Source: Oryzias latipes
Taxonomy: Eukaryota > Chordata > Actinopteri > Beloniformes > Adrianichthyidae
DNA length: 64,000 nucleotides
Assembly: GCF_002234675.1 (NCBI RefSeq)
Contig: NC_019871.2
Location: 28,334,094-28,398,093 of the forward strand
Direction of reading: 5' to 3'
Each line of letters begins with the position of its first letter. Position 1 is the stretch's first letter. A program made the position numbers and the translations under genes. Under the pieces are notes generated by a model. It saw only the letters and a program-made list of their open reading frames with translations, was not told the origin of the DNA and ran no database searches. Of this stretch, positions 20,454 through 33,300 are shown one piece after another.

Positions 20454-23400
20454 ATGGAATCACTCAACACCTTCGAGTCCGAGATGGAGACAGACGGCCA
20501 GGGAAGCTATGCGCTGTTTCCAGCTTTGGAAAGCATTGCGAGCCTGTCTGGAGCTGCGGAAACCCTCGAGAGGTTGTTAATAAGCAAAACAAAGCAGCCT
20601 TTTTTAATTCAAGCACGTCTTCTGTTAAAGAAGATGAAGAAAACCGGAAAAGCTGAGGCATATGTTTACCTGCAAGCGTTGTTCTTTTTTTAATGTTTAC
20701 ATTGACGCTGGATCATGTAACCTTTTCTTTTCTTCTGTTTTTAGTGAACCCGCGAATGAAATAGCCGAGAAACCAAACCTCACTTGGCTTGATGCTGCTC
20801 AGGTATTAAGCCTGCGTTTTAATTTGAAAATCCTTTATTGTTTCTTTTAGGTTGTTTTACTGGTTTCCTGTCTTTTCTTCCACGCAGATCGTCCTGGAGG
20901 AAGCTGGACGCCCCATGCACATAAAAGAAATCAAACAGAGAATCATCGACAGGGGGCTCGTTCAATCCAAGTACGTCAATCATTTTGTGTTATATTGATT
21001 GACAGTTGGTTCAAATAAAAACACTAAAACGTTTTCTTTACAGTGCAAAATCAAGCCTGGAAGCTGTGATGTATCGTGAGGTTAGGAAATGCATTATTAG
21101 TGTGCTTTTTGTATTTAGGTCACACAGTTTTACCTTTTGTTCATCATTTAAAAAGACAGTAGATCTGAGACTGCGCTATAAGTATATGTGTCCTCTGATG
21201 CCTTCAAGACACACATTTTGAAAAAGAAAACAAAGTTTTTTTCTGCTTGATGCATTCAACTTTCATTTCAGACTCAAAAAGGCAGCAGGAGGTTTAAGAG
21301 GATTGAAAACAGGAACGGAGTCTTTGCCTTACTGGTGAGTTTTCTGAGGCAGTGCTGCTCTTTGATGCTACGTTGGTAATTCACCTTTATGTGTTTTGTT
21401 TTTGAAATCCCAAAGACTGATGAAGAGCGGCAGCAGGCTCTGCAGGCCTTCACTTCCCAAGCTTTCCTGGGATCGCCGCAGACGAGTGCCACGTCCAGCT
21501 CGGGCTCTGGTGCCTCCGTGGCGGCCTATCCGGCGCTCTCCGCGTCTTCTGAGCACAGACCCAAGATGAAGAGAGGTCTGCGGAAAACCCAGAGCGAGAA
21601 GTACAGGCTCAAGTACTTGAGGCTACGCAAAGCTGCGCGGGCCATGATATTTGTAAGAGCACAGCTGCAATAAAAACTGCCATTAAAAAGACCAAAAATT
21701 CCAAAAGTTGCTGTTTTTTTTAAATCCTCAGGAAAACGCAGCTCTCTGCGATGAAGTCGCTCACATTGAGGAGAAGTTCCTGAGAGCAAAGGAGGAGCGC
21801 AAGTACAGGAAGTCCCTAAAACTTCTCTATTCTGTGTATTTTAAACACCTTCCCCAACAATCTTCTTCTGTGTCAGGTTCTTGTTGAAGACGCTGCTCCA
21901 GTACCAGTCTGTGCCAGAGGGGGACATCCTCCCAACACCCACCTCCAGCTCGCTTCCACCGGCGCCGTCCGTGGCGTTGTCCTCCGGTGCTTCTGGGCCT
22001 TCAGGTCTGACCACGACCCACAGCTTCATGTCGTCTGCGTCGACCGGAGAAGAAGCGCTGCTCAAGAAACCCAAAAAGGAAAGAAAGGAGCGAGGAAGAG
22101 AAAACGGAAGAGAGGAAGGTGGTTGATTGAAGCACGGGCCTTTTGTGCGGCGTGGTGTAGACGGGTCGTCTGAGACGGTTCTGAAACGGCGTTTTTCAGG
22201 TCCAAGAAAAATGTCAAAGAAGAGGAAGCTGGCAGATGGGTCGCGGCGGCTGGTGCAGACCATTCCTCTGGATTCGTCAGGTCGCCCCGTCTTTCCCATC
22301 GTCCTCGGGGGTTTAACGGTGTACAGTCTGGGAGAGGTAACCATTTCAGAGGTTCTTGGTCTTTTTGTTCAAAGTCAAATGGTCAAACTCCCGAACGCCT
22401 TCCAGATCATCACAGACAGAGCCTTGTTCCACGATGAGTGTGCCATCTACCCCGTGGGCTTCTGCAGCACTCGCATCTATGCCAGCATGAAGAACCCCGA
22501 GCAGCAGTGTCTCTACACCTGCCAGATCAAGGACGGGGGGGCGGGTCCTCAGGTAGACGCAGTCTTGTTGCCTCTAGGAGACTTCTCTAAAGTTTAGACA
22601 ATGTTTGTAACACGAGATGAAATAAGTGTCATTGAAGATTCTTCATCCCCATCTTTAGTTTGAGATTGTGCCTGAAGAAGATCCGCAGAACGCCATCGTG
22701 GCGTCCTCCGCTCTGATGTGCCATTCCAATTTACTCAAAGCCGTTGCATCTAACAGGTAAAATGACATCTGTGGGAACCTCGGGGTTCTCTGAGCACTGA
22801 GCCACCGTAGAAGCCAAAGTCTTCCAGTCCTTTAGAAAAGTGTTTTACAACCAGTGTGCTGCGGGAGATGGTCAGGTGTGCCGTGGGAAAATTACCCTCA
22901 TTAAATGATCTAAAAAAAAACATTTCCCATCTCCAGGAAATCAGCTCTTTGTTCATCCAAACAGGGCCAGATAAAACACTGAGTAGTTAGGAATATGAAC
23001 GACCATAAAATACTTTTTTCTTTGTGTTTATTTGATTCTATTAAAGACATTTTGATAAGAATGACGGTACCGCGATTTAGCCACAGTTTCAGCTGCTTGT
23101 GGAAAAGTCTTTAACTGTCTCCACCAATCATTCTTGGAGGCTTAATCACATGTCATCAGTCTGACCAATCAGAAGTGGTTAAAGTCTTCACTTCCTTGTT
23201 CAGATTCTGCTCATAAAGTCTCTCAGTTCCAACAAAAATACCAGCTAAAGCTCGTCTTTAGCGGTGTAGCTTTCCCCAGAATCTGGTGTCAGACGTGGAA
23301 CAAGTGAACAAAACAATGAAGCTCAGAGAAACGATCTGCTGCAGTTTTGGTACTACATCTCCCATGAGGCATTGGGTTAAGGTGACAGCGTCTCAGCGTA

Positions 23401-25091
23401 CAATGAGTCTTTCTTGTTAAACGTCTTGAAACCAAAACGAACACACATCAAACAGTTTTTAAATCTTTTAACTTAACTTTTATTACATCTTTTAGCAAAA
23501 ACAGCTGCAGCTTCCAGCTTTTTCTGCCACAATCATCACAAAAATGCATGTGAGATTGTGGAAGGGCTGTAGATCAATACAGACTATGAGTTTCTCCTTT
23601 TTTTTTAATTTTTGGATGCTTTTTCAAGGTTGAACTGTGCCGTGGCTCAAAAGAGGTGTAAAAACACTGGTGTAGGGTCCTCCTCAGACGGTGGATGGGA
23701 TCCCCGGCCATCGTCACAACCGGCTCACAGAGAGCAGTTTGATCAACCTAACAATCTCTTTGTGAGATTTGAAGAGTGTCCTTACAAACTGAAGAAAAGA
23801 AGAAATGCAAATCTGAAATAAATGACACAATGCGCTCATGCTTCCTCTGTGTTTCATTCCCTTTATTGTCTTAATTAGTGTTTTGTTCCATAAATGCCTT
23901 TTAAAATGAGCCCATAGTGCAGTTTGACTAAAAACAAGTCAAATTACGGCTTGATGAGAGGTGGCCTATGACCTTTAACCTGACCTTAAGCAACATCTAT
24001 GGAATTTGTTTCAAGGTTTTTTCCAGCTACAACCTGATATGTTCAACGCCTTCACTGTATTTAAAGTACAAGACATTGGATCTGCAGCCAAACCATTTCC
24101 GTATTTCTCACCAGAATTCTCTTTCTCGTAGCTCCAAGCCTGTTGCTCCAGTCGTCCCATCGGGGGCAGACTTCTTTGGCTTCTCTCATCCCACCATCCA
24201 GAACCTCATCCAGAGTTGTCCTGGAGCTCGCAAATGCAACACGTAAATGCAGCTTAGGCAGTAACTATCGATTTTCCACCCAAAAAAAACATTGTGTATG
24301 CTTTTTTTCTCAAATTTTCTTTCAAAGTAAATTAGTGATTTTCCAATAGACTAGCTTGTACATGAATTGCTTCTGTTTGTTTTCTATTTTCCATTTTTGC
24401 TTGTGGGATAAAACGTCCTTTTTTTGTGCATCTAACAGAACAACTGATGTGTGTAAATGATGTGAAACTACCGTTTCACTCGCTACGTAACTTTCTGTAA
24501 CTGTTTGCTTCGACTCGATTCTCTCAGCTACAGGTGGATTCGTTTTGATGTGTGTCGTCCCGGCGACGGCCAGGTGCCTCACAGCCTGTCGGAGGACGAC
24601 GCCTCCGTCAACTTTGAAGCTTTCCTCAGACATCAGAGCTTTGATGTGAACATCAAGACAGAGCTCACCTCGGGTGACTTTCACCTTCTTTGAAAGACTT
24701 ACTCCAATGAAAATGGTGTTTCTAACGTTGCATTTTTCTCAAGAAAATTAGGATTAAGACTCTTATTTCTAAGTATCTCTTCATTGAAATTGTTGTGAAT
24801 CGTCAATGAATTGCCAGTGACCCGCTGCTCTGCAGAAACTGTTCTAGAAAACGACAGGATTTTTGATTTGAGCTCATTATAATGCTTTGAAAATGGATGG
24901 AAAGACGATTTTGAAAACAGAGAACTTTGTCTTAGACTCCTCCAGGTTTTCTGGAGAATAGCTGACTATCAAGATCAACTTTGGTTTTCTGTCTTTTCTT
25001 AGGCCAGACATCCCAGTCTCCGGGTTTTTCCCATCAGCGCCAGCTCACCTCGCCCAGCATGAAGCCTTCAGCCTCTTATTTCAGCTCCTGA
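20454..25091 (+). CDS. tbrg1: Tbrg1 (TGF-beta regulator 1 / NIAM), HARE-HTH form
   Basis: Exons: 20454-20572, 20745-20802, 20888-20970, 21044-21080, 21272-21334, 21416-21652, 21732-21802, 21877-22118, 22200-22336, 22406-22552, 22659-22756, 24132-24242, 24528-24673, 25003-25091. All splice sites are GT-AG and the frame closes at 545 aa. The C-terminal two-thirds match TBRG1, a nuclear growth inhibitor linked to ARF-p53 (family knowledge). Visible regions are a charged coiled-coil part (SEKYRLKYLRLRKAAR, then EEKFLRAKEER), a lysine-rich NLS (KKPKKERKERGRE), FYRN (GGLTVYSLGEIITDR, about 325-375) and FYRC (YTCQIKDGG to FFGFSHPTIQNLIQSC, about 380-475). Residues about 53-122 (TWLDAAQIVLEEAGRPMHIK, then FKRIENRNGVFALL) look like a HARE-HTH domain. 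Human TBRG1 as I recall it (about 411 aa) begins near the coiled-coil part. The start codon is the first Met in the frame. It converges with siae. Confidence 0.9.
22841..23669. mobile_element. hAT-type element in tbrg1 intron 11
   Basis: The left end reads AGTGTTTTACAACCAGTGTG with GTGTGCCGTGGGAAAATTAC following. The right end reads GCCGTGGCTCAAAAGAGGTG then TAAAAACACTG, its imperfect complement. Such CAGTGTTTTTCAACC termini are common in fish hAT elements. No transposase frame is evident, so it is a non-autonomous copy. The 8-bp duplication is not clear. Confidence 0.6.
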
Positions 25092-25239
25092 GGGTCACAG
25101 CAGCCACACATTCCAGCGTCTCTTCCTGTCAACCCAATATTAAAACGGGTTGTTTGAGAAACGCCACTCATTTTGTAACTGGATTGTAGAAAAATTTACG
25201 TTTATTGCCATGATTATAACTGAACTTCAGTATGTAAAT

Positions 25240-25245
25240 AATAAA
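25240..25245 (+). promoter_or_regulatory. tbrg1: Poly(A) signal of tbrg1
   Basis: AATAAA about 150 bp after the stop codon, in an AT-rich 3' UTR. Confidence 0.6.
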
Positions 25246-25362
25246 ATACCCTCCTGGAAGAAAAATGATTCAAGTTGACTTTTGTCTAATCCTTTTAACT
25301 CTTTTGAAGAGAAAGTAACAATTTGAACTTTTTTCCAATCAGTTGAAAGTCCTCTGTATTAA

Positions 25363-25573
25363 TCCTCATGCTATCCTAGACACTTTACCATTGGGAGTTG
25401 GGTCATCTAGACCCACTAGACAGTGCGCTGAACCTTTTTTCTTCAATGATTTGTGATCTTCACTGGTGTCCATGGATTACATGAAATCTTTCCACCTTTA
25501 TCCACCTTTGTCATGGTAGGAAGAACACGTCAATGTAAGGGTGGGGGGGGGGTCATCTAAGATAGCACAAGGG
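25363..25573. mobile_element. MITE, piggyBac-like (copy 2)
   Basis: A 211-bp element flanked on both sides by TTAA (25359-25362, 25574-25577), the piggyBac target sequence. Its ends read TCCTCATGCTATCC and GATAGCACAAGGG. It is the inverted counterpart of 729-935. It carries a G run near 25542-25550. Non-coding. Confidence 0.7.
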
Positions 25574-25620
25574 TTAAATATTAAACTATTCTTCTGTTGG
25601 GTTTTGAAAAAAAAAAAAAA

Positions 25621-25735
25621 AGTGTTGTCCAGCGGTCAAACTCTGATCAGAAGATTGCAGGTTCGATTCCCGCCATGTGTCAAAGTGGCAAGACGCTGAT
25701 CCCCACATTGCCTCTGGTGGCTTTAGGTTAGAATA
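25621..25735 (+). mobile_element. SINE head, split copy
   Basis: Matches the SINE at 3551 (AGCGGTCAAACTCTGATCAG, B box GGTTCGATTCC, then CATTGCCTCTGGTGG). It is interrupted just after GGTGG by an L2-type LINE on the opposite strand and resumes at about 27056. Confidence 0.75.
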
Positions 25736-27055
25736 GAAAATCTTTATGTAGCACTTTATCCAGACAGAATCAAAAAATGCTTTATAAAAGAAGCATCAAA
25801 TCCAAACACAGACAATAAAATACAATAATAAAATCAACTAAAAGCTCTTTGGAATGAAAACGTCTTTACCTGAGATTTAAAACAGTCAATCTGAAGCAGC
25901 CACAATGGGAGGGCGTTCCAAAGACCAGGAGCAAGTCCTCTAAAGCGGGTTTTTGGAACGCTTCAAAGATTTTGCTTGGAAGACCTCGAGGATCGGGCCG
26001 AAGAGAATGGGGTTAAAAGGTCAGAGATGTACGCCGGAGCCTGACCATGCAATGCTCTAGAAACTAAAAGTAACATTTTAAAATCAATTGGAAACTTGAC
26101 GAGTAACCAATGTCACCATTTCTGGTTCCTGTTAAAAGCCTTGCTGCTGAGTTTAGCTGAAGACAGTTTAGTGTTAAAACAGGTAAAAAGAGTTGCAGTA
26201 ATCTAAACCAGAAGAAATAACAGCGTTCCCAGGTCAGATTAAGAAAAAATACTTTTTAAATTTGCCACGTTCCTCAGATGATAAAAACAGTTTATCCGTT
26301 TTGAGTTACCTTCCAGGGACAAGGATTTGTCAAACACCCCTAGATTTCTGAGGCTTGACTGGACAGAAGAGCTCAGAGACCTGAGGTGTTGTCTGATAGA
26401 AGAGATTTTATGTTGTGTTCTCCAAATTTTAGAGTAATGTCATGTTTTAATGCTCGTTAAGCAATTGAACAAATGTTGTGGTTTCTAAGTACTATTTTGC
26501 GGGGAAGAACAGTAGAACTGGATATCGTCCGCATAGAAATGATATGAAATGTGGCAGAATTGATTATCTGTTTCCAAAGAGAAATCATATAAAATGACTA
26601 AAATAGGGCCAAGGACAGAACCCTGGGGAACGCCACAAGTTATTTCTTTCAATAGCAGAGTATCAGGAATATACAGCCACATTGAAAGCTCTTCCACTAA
26701 GATAAGAAATAAACCGATGTAAAACTGACCCAGAGAGACCGTGGTCATTGCGAGGATGTCATGATCTACAGAGTCAAAAGCAGATTTCCAGTGTAAAAGC
26801 AGGAGGACAGTATAATGACCAGAGTCAGCTGCAATAAGCACATCATTAGAAACTCTTAGGACAGCTGTCTCAGTGGAAGGGTTCTTCTTAAAGCCAGATT
26901 GAAAAGAATCGGATAGATTATGTTCTTCCAGGTACATATTTAGTTGGACCGCGACCACTTTCTCCAAGACTTTAGAAATAAAAAGCTTCAAGATTGTTCT
27001 AAGGTTTTTTTGGATCTGATAGGTCTAAATTCGGCTTTTTAAGCAGAGGATTTAT
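25736..27055 (-). mobile_element. L2-type LINE fragment inserted in a SINE
   Basis: On the minus strand 26485-26991 encodes reverse transcriptase sequence: DSFQSGFKKNPSTETAVLRV, SAFDSVDHDI, CGVPQGSVLGPI and the catalytic YADDIQFY. Further down, broken frames carry ALHGQAPAYISDLLTPFSSA (about 26000-26070), typical of the L2/Maui C-terminus. The 3' end points left. It is 5'-truncated, with frameshifts and stops. Confidence 0.8.
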
Positions 27056-27185
27056 TAAACCACTGCCGAAACATTGGTTGGCAGTGGAGCCACCGTCAGT
27101 GTGAATGGGACTGACACTAAAGCACCGTGGGCCTTTGAGTTGGTAGAAAAGTGCTATACAAGTATACGCCTTCTACCGATTGTTG
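27056..27185 (+). mobile_element. SINE tail, split copy
   Basis: Contains AGCACCGTGGGCCTTTGAGT and GCTATACAAGTATACGCC, the same tail as in the intact-order SINE at about 4060-4125. Its partner head is at 25621-25735. Confidence 0.75.
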
Positions 27186-27236
27186 AACCAATTTACAAGA
27201 TAAAATGTGTGGTTCAACTTTGAAAATATTCCTATG

Positions 27237-27242
27237 TTTATT
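27237..27242 (-). promoter_or_regulatory. siae: Poly(A) signal of siae
   Basis: AATAAA on the minus strand, about 125 bp after the siae stop codon. Confidence 0.6.
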
Positions 27243-27365
27243 TACAAAAATAGCATCACAGATTGTAAACATAAAACAAATAATGAATCCCAAATATCAA
27301 TAATTTGTTCACATTGATTCAGTTTGATGGAAAGCAAACCCTGCACCGGTAATCAACGCTAAAGC

Positions 27366-30300
27366 TTAGAATAGATTTACTACTTTTGTTTTCCAGATGT
27401 TTCTCTTTCCTGCCTCATATTTCTGGACGATAAAAGGAGGTGCGGGTAAAACCCCGTTGGCGGTGTAGACGGGACAGGCTTTCACGCCACAGGGCCAGTC
27501 CTTCCAAGCATAACGAAGGGCCGCCACCTCAGACGGCTGACATGACGAGGCGTTTAGCCGCACGGCGGACGCACTCCAGGCAACGACAGCAGCCGGAACC
27601 CAGCGGGACGAGGAACCGCCCGGAGCCGTGACCACAGAACAGCAGACCTGTATTCAAAAAAGAAGAAGAAATGATGGCAGGAACAAACAAAGGACTTTTA
27701 ATCCATGACTGTTGAAAAAAAGGATCTTCTTAAAAATGTTGCCACAATAAGTGACCGCTTTCTGTCCATGCTGCCACCCTTACCTCAAAGACATCTTTGG
27801 ACGGTCTCACAGAGACTAACTGGTCATAGTTTATCTCAACAAATGTTTCAGAGGCCCATATCAGTTGAGGAAAAGGTCCACGAAAGAGCAGGTCTGGTTC
27901 TCCATAGGCCACCGCTCTGGCACCCAGAGTCAGCCTGTAGGCCACATCCTGTTTGTCCCTGGGATGGATCCTGACAAGAAAAACAAAAATGACTTCAACT
28001 TTTAAAAGGATGTTGCAGCAGCAGCTCCCACCGTCCAAAAATATGCTTCATAGAAGAATTGGTTCCTCTAAATTGTCCATAGGTGTGAACGTGAGTGTGC
28101 ATGTGTGTCCTCCGCCCACGAGGGGCCGGGATAGGCTCCAGCAGCCCCGTGACCCCGAAAGGGATAAAACGGGTTTAGAAGATGAATGAATGAATGATAT
28201 CCAGGTTATCTTGTAGAGGATACAAAGAACTGATCATCTTCTGCACTAACAATTAGATACAGTTTCACTGTTGAACTAATTTGTCACATTTATAAACTTC
28301 TTATTTAGGAGTTGTACCGATTTAGCCAATTTGAATGAAATAAGTCACTAAGCAATGAGATCTCACAGATTTTAAATGAACACTTTATAGGAAAAGTTGC
28401 AGGGAAAAAAGATTCAATCATTTTAAAAGTGTAATTTTTAAGAAGATGGTTTACTAAACTCAGTTTTTCCATTCTGGGGGGGGGGTGACGTTCTCACAAA
28501 GAAATAAAACTCTCTGTGCCCTTCTTCATGTCCCTGTGGGAAAACATGGCAGTGGAGGAGAAATGAAAGGAAGCTAAAACTGAACTTGTTCAGAAAGAAT
28601 TTCTTTTTTTTTTAATGACGCAATAGTAGAAAGTTGGACTCCAAAACAACCTACACATGTACAAATATGGACGACAAAATGACAGACACAAACATGACAC
28701 CGCATACATCTGGAGAACAGGAAGGACGTGAGTTCTGCTGTCACTCACAGTTGATGTTCCGTGTTCCTCACAAAACACTCTGGACTTCAGTTGCAACCAC
28801 AAAGAATTGTGGGATTTCTTAAAAAGAGTGGCATTCTATTCTAATAAGCCCCAGAACTCCTTTCTTTTCTAATTTTTTGTAAGTTGAATTTATTTTGCTC
28901 TTTCTAAAGAAGACCAGTTACTTCCAGCTCAAAATGTTTGCTTTAAAAAAAAAATCAGTATGTTGAAGAACAATCCACAAGCAATGTCTGATCTTCAACA
29001 GTTTATGTTTTTGAATAAATTAAACATTTTTTTTGAACGTTTAAAGCCATTTCAAGCATTGAAACACAGACCCATCAACCCTAAAACAAATACAGTGATC
29101 CCTTGCTATAACACGGTTTACTTTTCACGGTTTCGCTACTTCACGGATTTGCATCGTGCATTGTGTTCTGCATTCTGATTGGCCAAAAAGTCACTCCGCT
29201 TCTTCTCTACCTGTGCGTCAATAACGTTGCAATTTAATATGTACATGTATGTAAAATAGCTTGCCATATTTACATTACGACATTGCATTTTCGAGTTTCT
29301 CTAAAACCCATAGAAAAAAGAGCAACAACAACTGTCAATCACTATGTTCTTCTCCTGAACAAACACAGCTGCACCGCGGGCTTCAAAAGAAGAAAACACT
29401 GCAGAGCGGAGTCAGGATGCAGCGGCTCAGACTGAAGAGCAGTGAAATACACCTGAGTCACTATTTGTCCCACTGTACTTTGTATTTTTTTCATAATCAT
29501 TTGAAATGTTTCCCGTTTAATCCAATTACTCGAGTTGCGGTGGGCGGGGCTAATCTCCCCAATTTGAAGCCTTCTGTTCACATTGATGATTAAAATTATT
29601 ATTTGACAGTACAGTACAGAAGTTATTTGTTGAAAAAACGTTTCTAAGGTACTTTTATTTGTGAAACAAATGTTTGAGCCTGTAAATTGGTTTGTTCTTT
29701 CTTTTCAATGTATAATAGAGTATTTAATTGTTTATTAATTGTAAAACAAAATAGAGGTTTCTACTTCACGGATTTTGCCTATCACGGGTTATTTTAGGAA
29801 CGTAACCCCCGCGAAAAACAAGGGTTTACAGTACTCCAAAAACCACTAACATACCGGGTCTTCTAAGGAAGCAGTCTTTTTTCATACTTAGGCCCATTCC
29901 TTCTGACTTTGGTGGTAAGAATTCTCATCTTTGCTGCACAAATTCCATGATTCCAGTAACTACGACTCAACATCTGGTCTCTGTGGAGCCAATGAGCTCA
30001 ATCAAGGGCTTAAAAACAAAACAAAAAAAGGTCAAGCGTGCCGTGCAGGGGCCCAAAGTTAAAAACAAAAACACTGCCGCAAGGAACTATGGGAAGTTTA
30101 ATCATTTCCCCAAACCCTGGCTGAAGTAAACTGTCAAAAGGAACAGATTACAAAAGCTGACAAAGCATTAGGAAGTAGCTAACCCATAGTGGAAATGTTA
30201 TGTTTTAAAAATAAAAGCATGGACACTGTTCCCTAATTCATCACAAGGGAGGTGAGTTCTATAAATAACCAGTAATTGGTGACACCTGCAAAATAGAATC

Positions 30301-33300
30301 ACAGATGTTTTAAGACTATGACCCCCCCCCCCCCCCCCCCCCCCTCCACTACACACTTTAAACAATGGTCTCAGAAAAGAACGAGTTCACACTTTTGTCT
30401 CTTGTTCAGTTCAAACCTTCATAGAAAAATAAGTCCAGTATTATGGGACGAAGACAGAGAACTGATCCCCATCAAAGGTTTTCTAAACATGTAAGGGGCT
30501 GGACACGTTCAGCACAGGGGACACGGGACCGGAGCTTGATTGACAAGGTCTACAGCCAATCAGGAGGCAGAGCACCGTATGCTGTTTAAAAAAGCATTTG
30601 AAACCATAAGGTGAATGGCGGCATAGTGAGGGAAGTCTGTAAGTTTGCCATGTTAACATTACAGTTTGAGTAAACCCAGCTGATGAGACAAACTCATGTT
30701 ATATCATTTTTGTAAAATTTCACAGCTAATAAACTGAGTTTTACTGGTATTTAGTTCATCTAGAATTCAGACGACTGTAATCGGCTGAATCGCGTGTCCT
30801 TACGTGCCGTAGGGCGACGCCTCATCTGGCAAATCAAGAGTCACAGCCATGAAGGTTTTCTTCATCGGGTAGTTCGGAACGAAGCCCACGTCTGCGGTTT
30901 GGTGCCAGCGGATGTCAGGAAAGCCGTCGTCTGTGGCGCCTTTGTTGTTTGTGCACAGCTGCACTTACAGAAATCACGTCCATCATGTGTAAAACAGATA
31001 CAAAGGCAGTCCGCTTCTAAACAGACATATTTTCAAGAAATATGACCTTACTTGAACAAACCCAAAGGGGAAGTCATCTGCAGTCTGTCCCCCTGAGCCG
31101 CTGTGAAACGCCATCCTCCAGTCATCGATCATAGCGGGGAAGGAGCAGTTGTACTTGTTCTTATTGTAGTCTGCATTTGCTTCACCTGCAAGTATGAAAA
31201 GTGACAGTCTGTACCCGAGTTTCCTGAACAGAACTCTGCTGAGCTCTAGATTACATTTACCTTGATACCAGATGGCTCCATAAATGGTCATGGTCCGAAA
31301 TGGGTGGATCATTGCGTTCCACAGGACAGAGCTTTTCTCCTTAGTACTGGGATCATGCAAAAGCAACATTGCAACTCTCAAAACGCAACTCAGACTGCAA
31401 CGTTGTGGCATTCCTGACCTGTTCTCAGTTTGCTGCAGTCCACACTGCTTCAAGGCTCTCGGTGATGACCAGGCTTCCACTGATGTGCCTCCCCAGCAGG
31501 ATTCCACCAGCCCGATGGGGTACTTCAACTTCTCAAACATGTAGCGTCCGAAGAGCCAGCACACAGCGGAAAACTCGGACAAAATCCCTGCAGGTGAATG
31601 CGGCAGAGTCAACCAAGCAGTAAGGGTTAATGGCATACGAAGTGTGCATTATCACTTTTTAACGCACGCCGTGGAAGCCTGAACTGTCCGACGCTACCTT
31701 CCGCGAAGAGCGTTAAAAAGTAATAACGCTTATACCATGGTCACTAACAAAAGAAATAAATAGTAACCAGTTTTTAGTCCTCAATTCTTGTTTTTTTCTG
31801 ATTTGGATCGCTTTTCTCCCAAAAAGTGGACTATTTGTTACGTGCTGCCGGGCTTTGTCATGGTAACGTGACAAGGCCCTGCAGCACGTAACAAATAGTC
31901 TGCGTTGCACCGCACCACCGCTGCAGTCAAGATTCAGCTATATAAAGCGATATATATATATATATGCTGATCGTCCCGATGGGTTGAATAAAGTATCAGT
32001 TCAGAAAGAAAGTTCACCTTTAACCGCTTACCGTTTTTGTCCAGATGATGAAGCTAAAGGTTGTTTTAAAGAACCCGGCGCTGTGGTATATCAATTTTTA
32101 ATGCACACCCAGAAGCCAATCAGAATTGAGTATTCACCCGGACCATGGTATAAGAATAAATAAAAAATAGACTAAAATAAAATCATTTCTGCAGCGAATG
32201 GGGCTATTTTAAAGTGAAGAACTGTTTAATTAAACATTTTAAATGTTTCTAAGGAATAAAGGAAAAGTGTCTCCTCCTACTTGCAGAAGGCACAGACCAG
32301 GGCAGCTCCACTTGGATTAAATCAATCAGCTCTGTTTCGCTGGAGTTCAACGCTGCCATAAATGTCCTCACATGAGGATATTTAGCAGAAAGTGCCAGCT
32401 CCTCTGACGCATTAAAAACCTTTAAGAGGGGAGGAAAGAATCATCACTGATAAACAAAATGAGGATAAACATTAGAATTTCAAGAAGCAAATGGACTTTA
32501 GTGAATTCTTTAAGGTAAATACAGCATGATTCTTATATTACTTAAGACCTGTGTTCTTGTAGCATTTTTCTGACAATGGAGGACATGTGTAAAGAAATTA
32601 AAAGAGCCCATTTTATGTAAAATAAACTTTTTGATCTTTTAAGTGTGTCCTCACTACAAACAGCCTCAAAGTGGTATTTTTGATCCATTCATGCCCAGTA
32701 TTCCTCTATAATCTGCTCTCTGAAAACCAGCCCCTCCCAATCCATGACGAAGAGCGAGTTCTCACATTGTGACATCACAAAATGAGGAACCGCCCCCGTT
32801 TACTTTAGCTAAAAACACCATAATTATAATTAAAAGACTTCTGGGAACACTTTTACATTAGGTCCAAAGATGATCAACGTGACTTTAAAGAGGAGACTAA
32901 GAGTCGGTCTCAAAGTACCTGAGATGTTTTGAAGTACATGTTGCTCTGGCCTCCACACAGCCAGATGTCTCCAAAGAGCACATCAGTCAGAACAGCTGTG
33001 CTGGACGGAGTGCTTGCAGTCACATTGTAGGGACCGCCAGCGTCAACGGGATCCAGTAGGACTCGCCAAATACCTGTGAAGAGGCAGCGAATTGATTTCC
33101 AGACACCTTTTCTTCATCTACGTTTTAAAAGCTTGTCTTACAATAATAATACTACAAACTAACACAAGATGTTTTTTCCCTTTAAATGACATTTGTTACC
33201 CTCAAGAACTCAAAGTGTTTCAGGACAGAAAGGGCCCTATAGTGCAATGCAGGATCACATTATTTACAACTATGGAAGATCCTTTTATGTTTCTATGGTT

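Noticed and set aside
22127-22597. 156-aa single-exon frame
   Set aside because: Reads through tbrg1 exons 9 and 10 and the introns around them; the spliced gene explains it.
25640-25680. tRNA-like B box (GGTTCGATTCC)
   Set aside because: Belongs to a SINE head; no cloverleaf can be formed.
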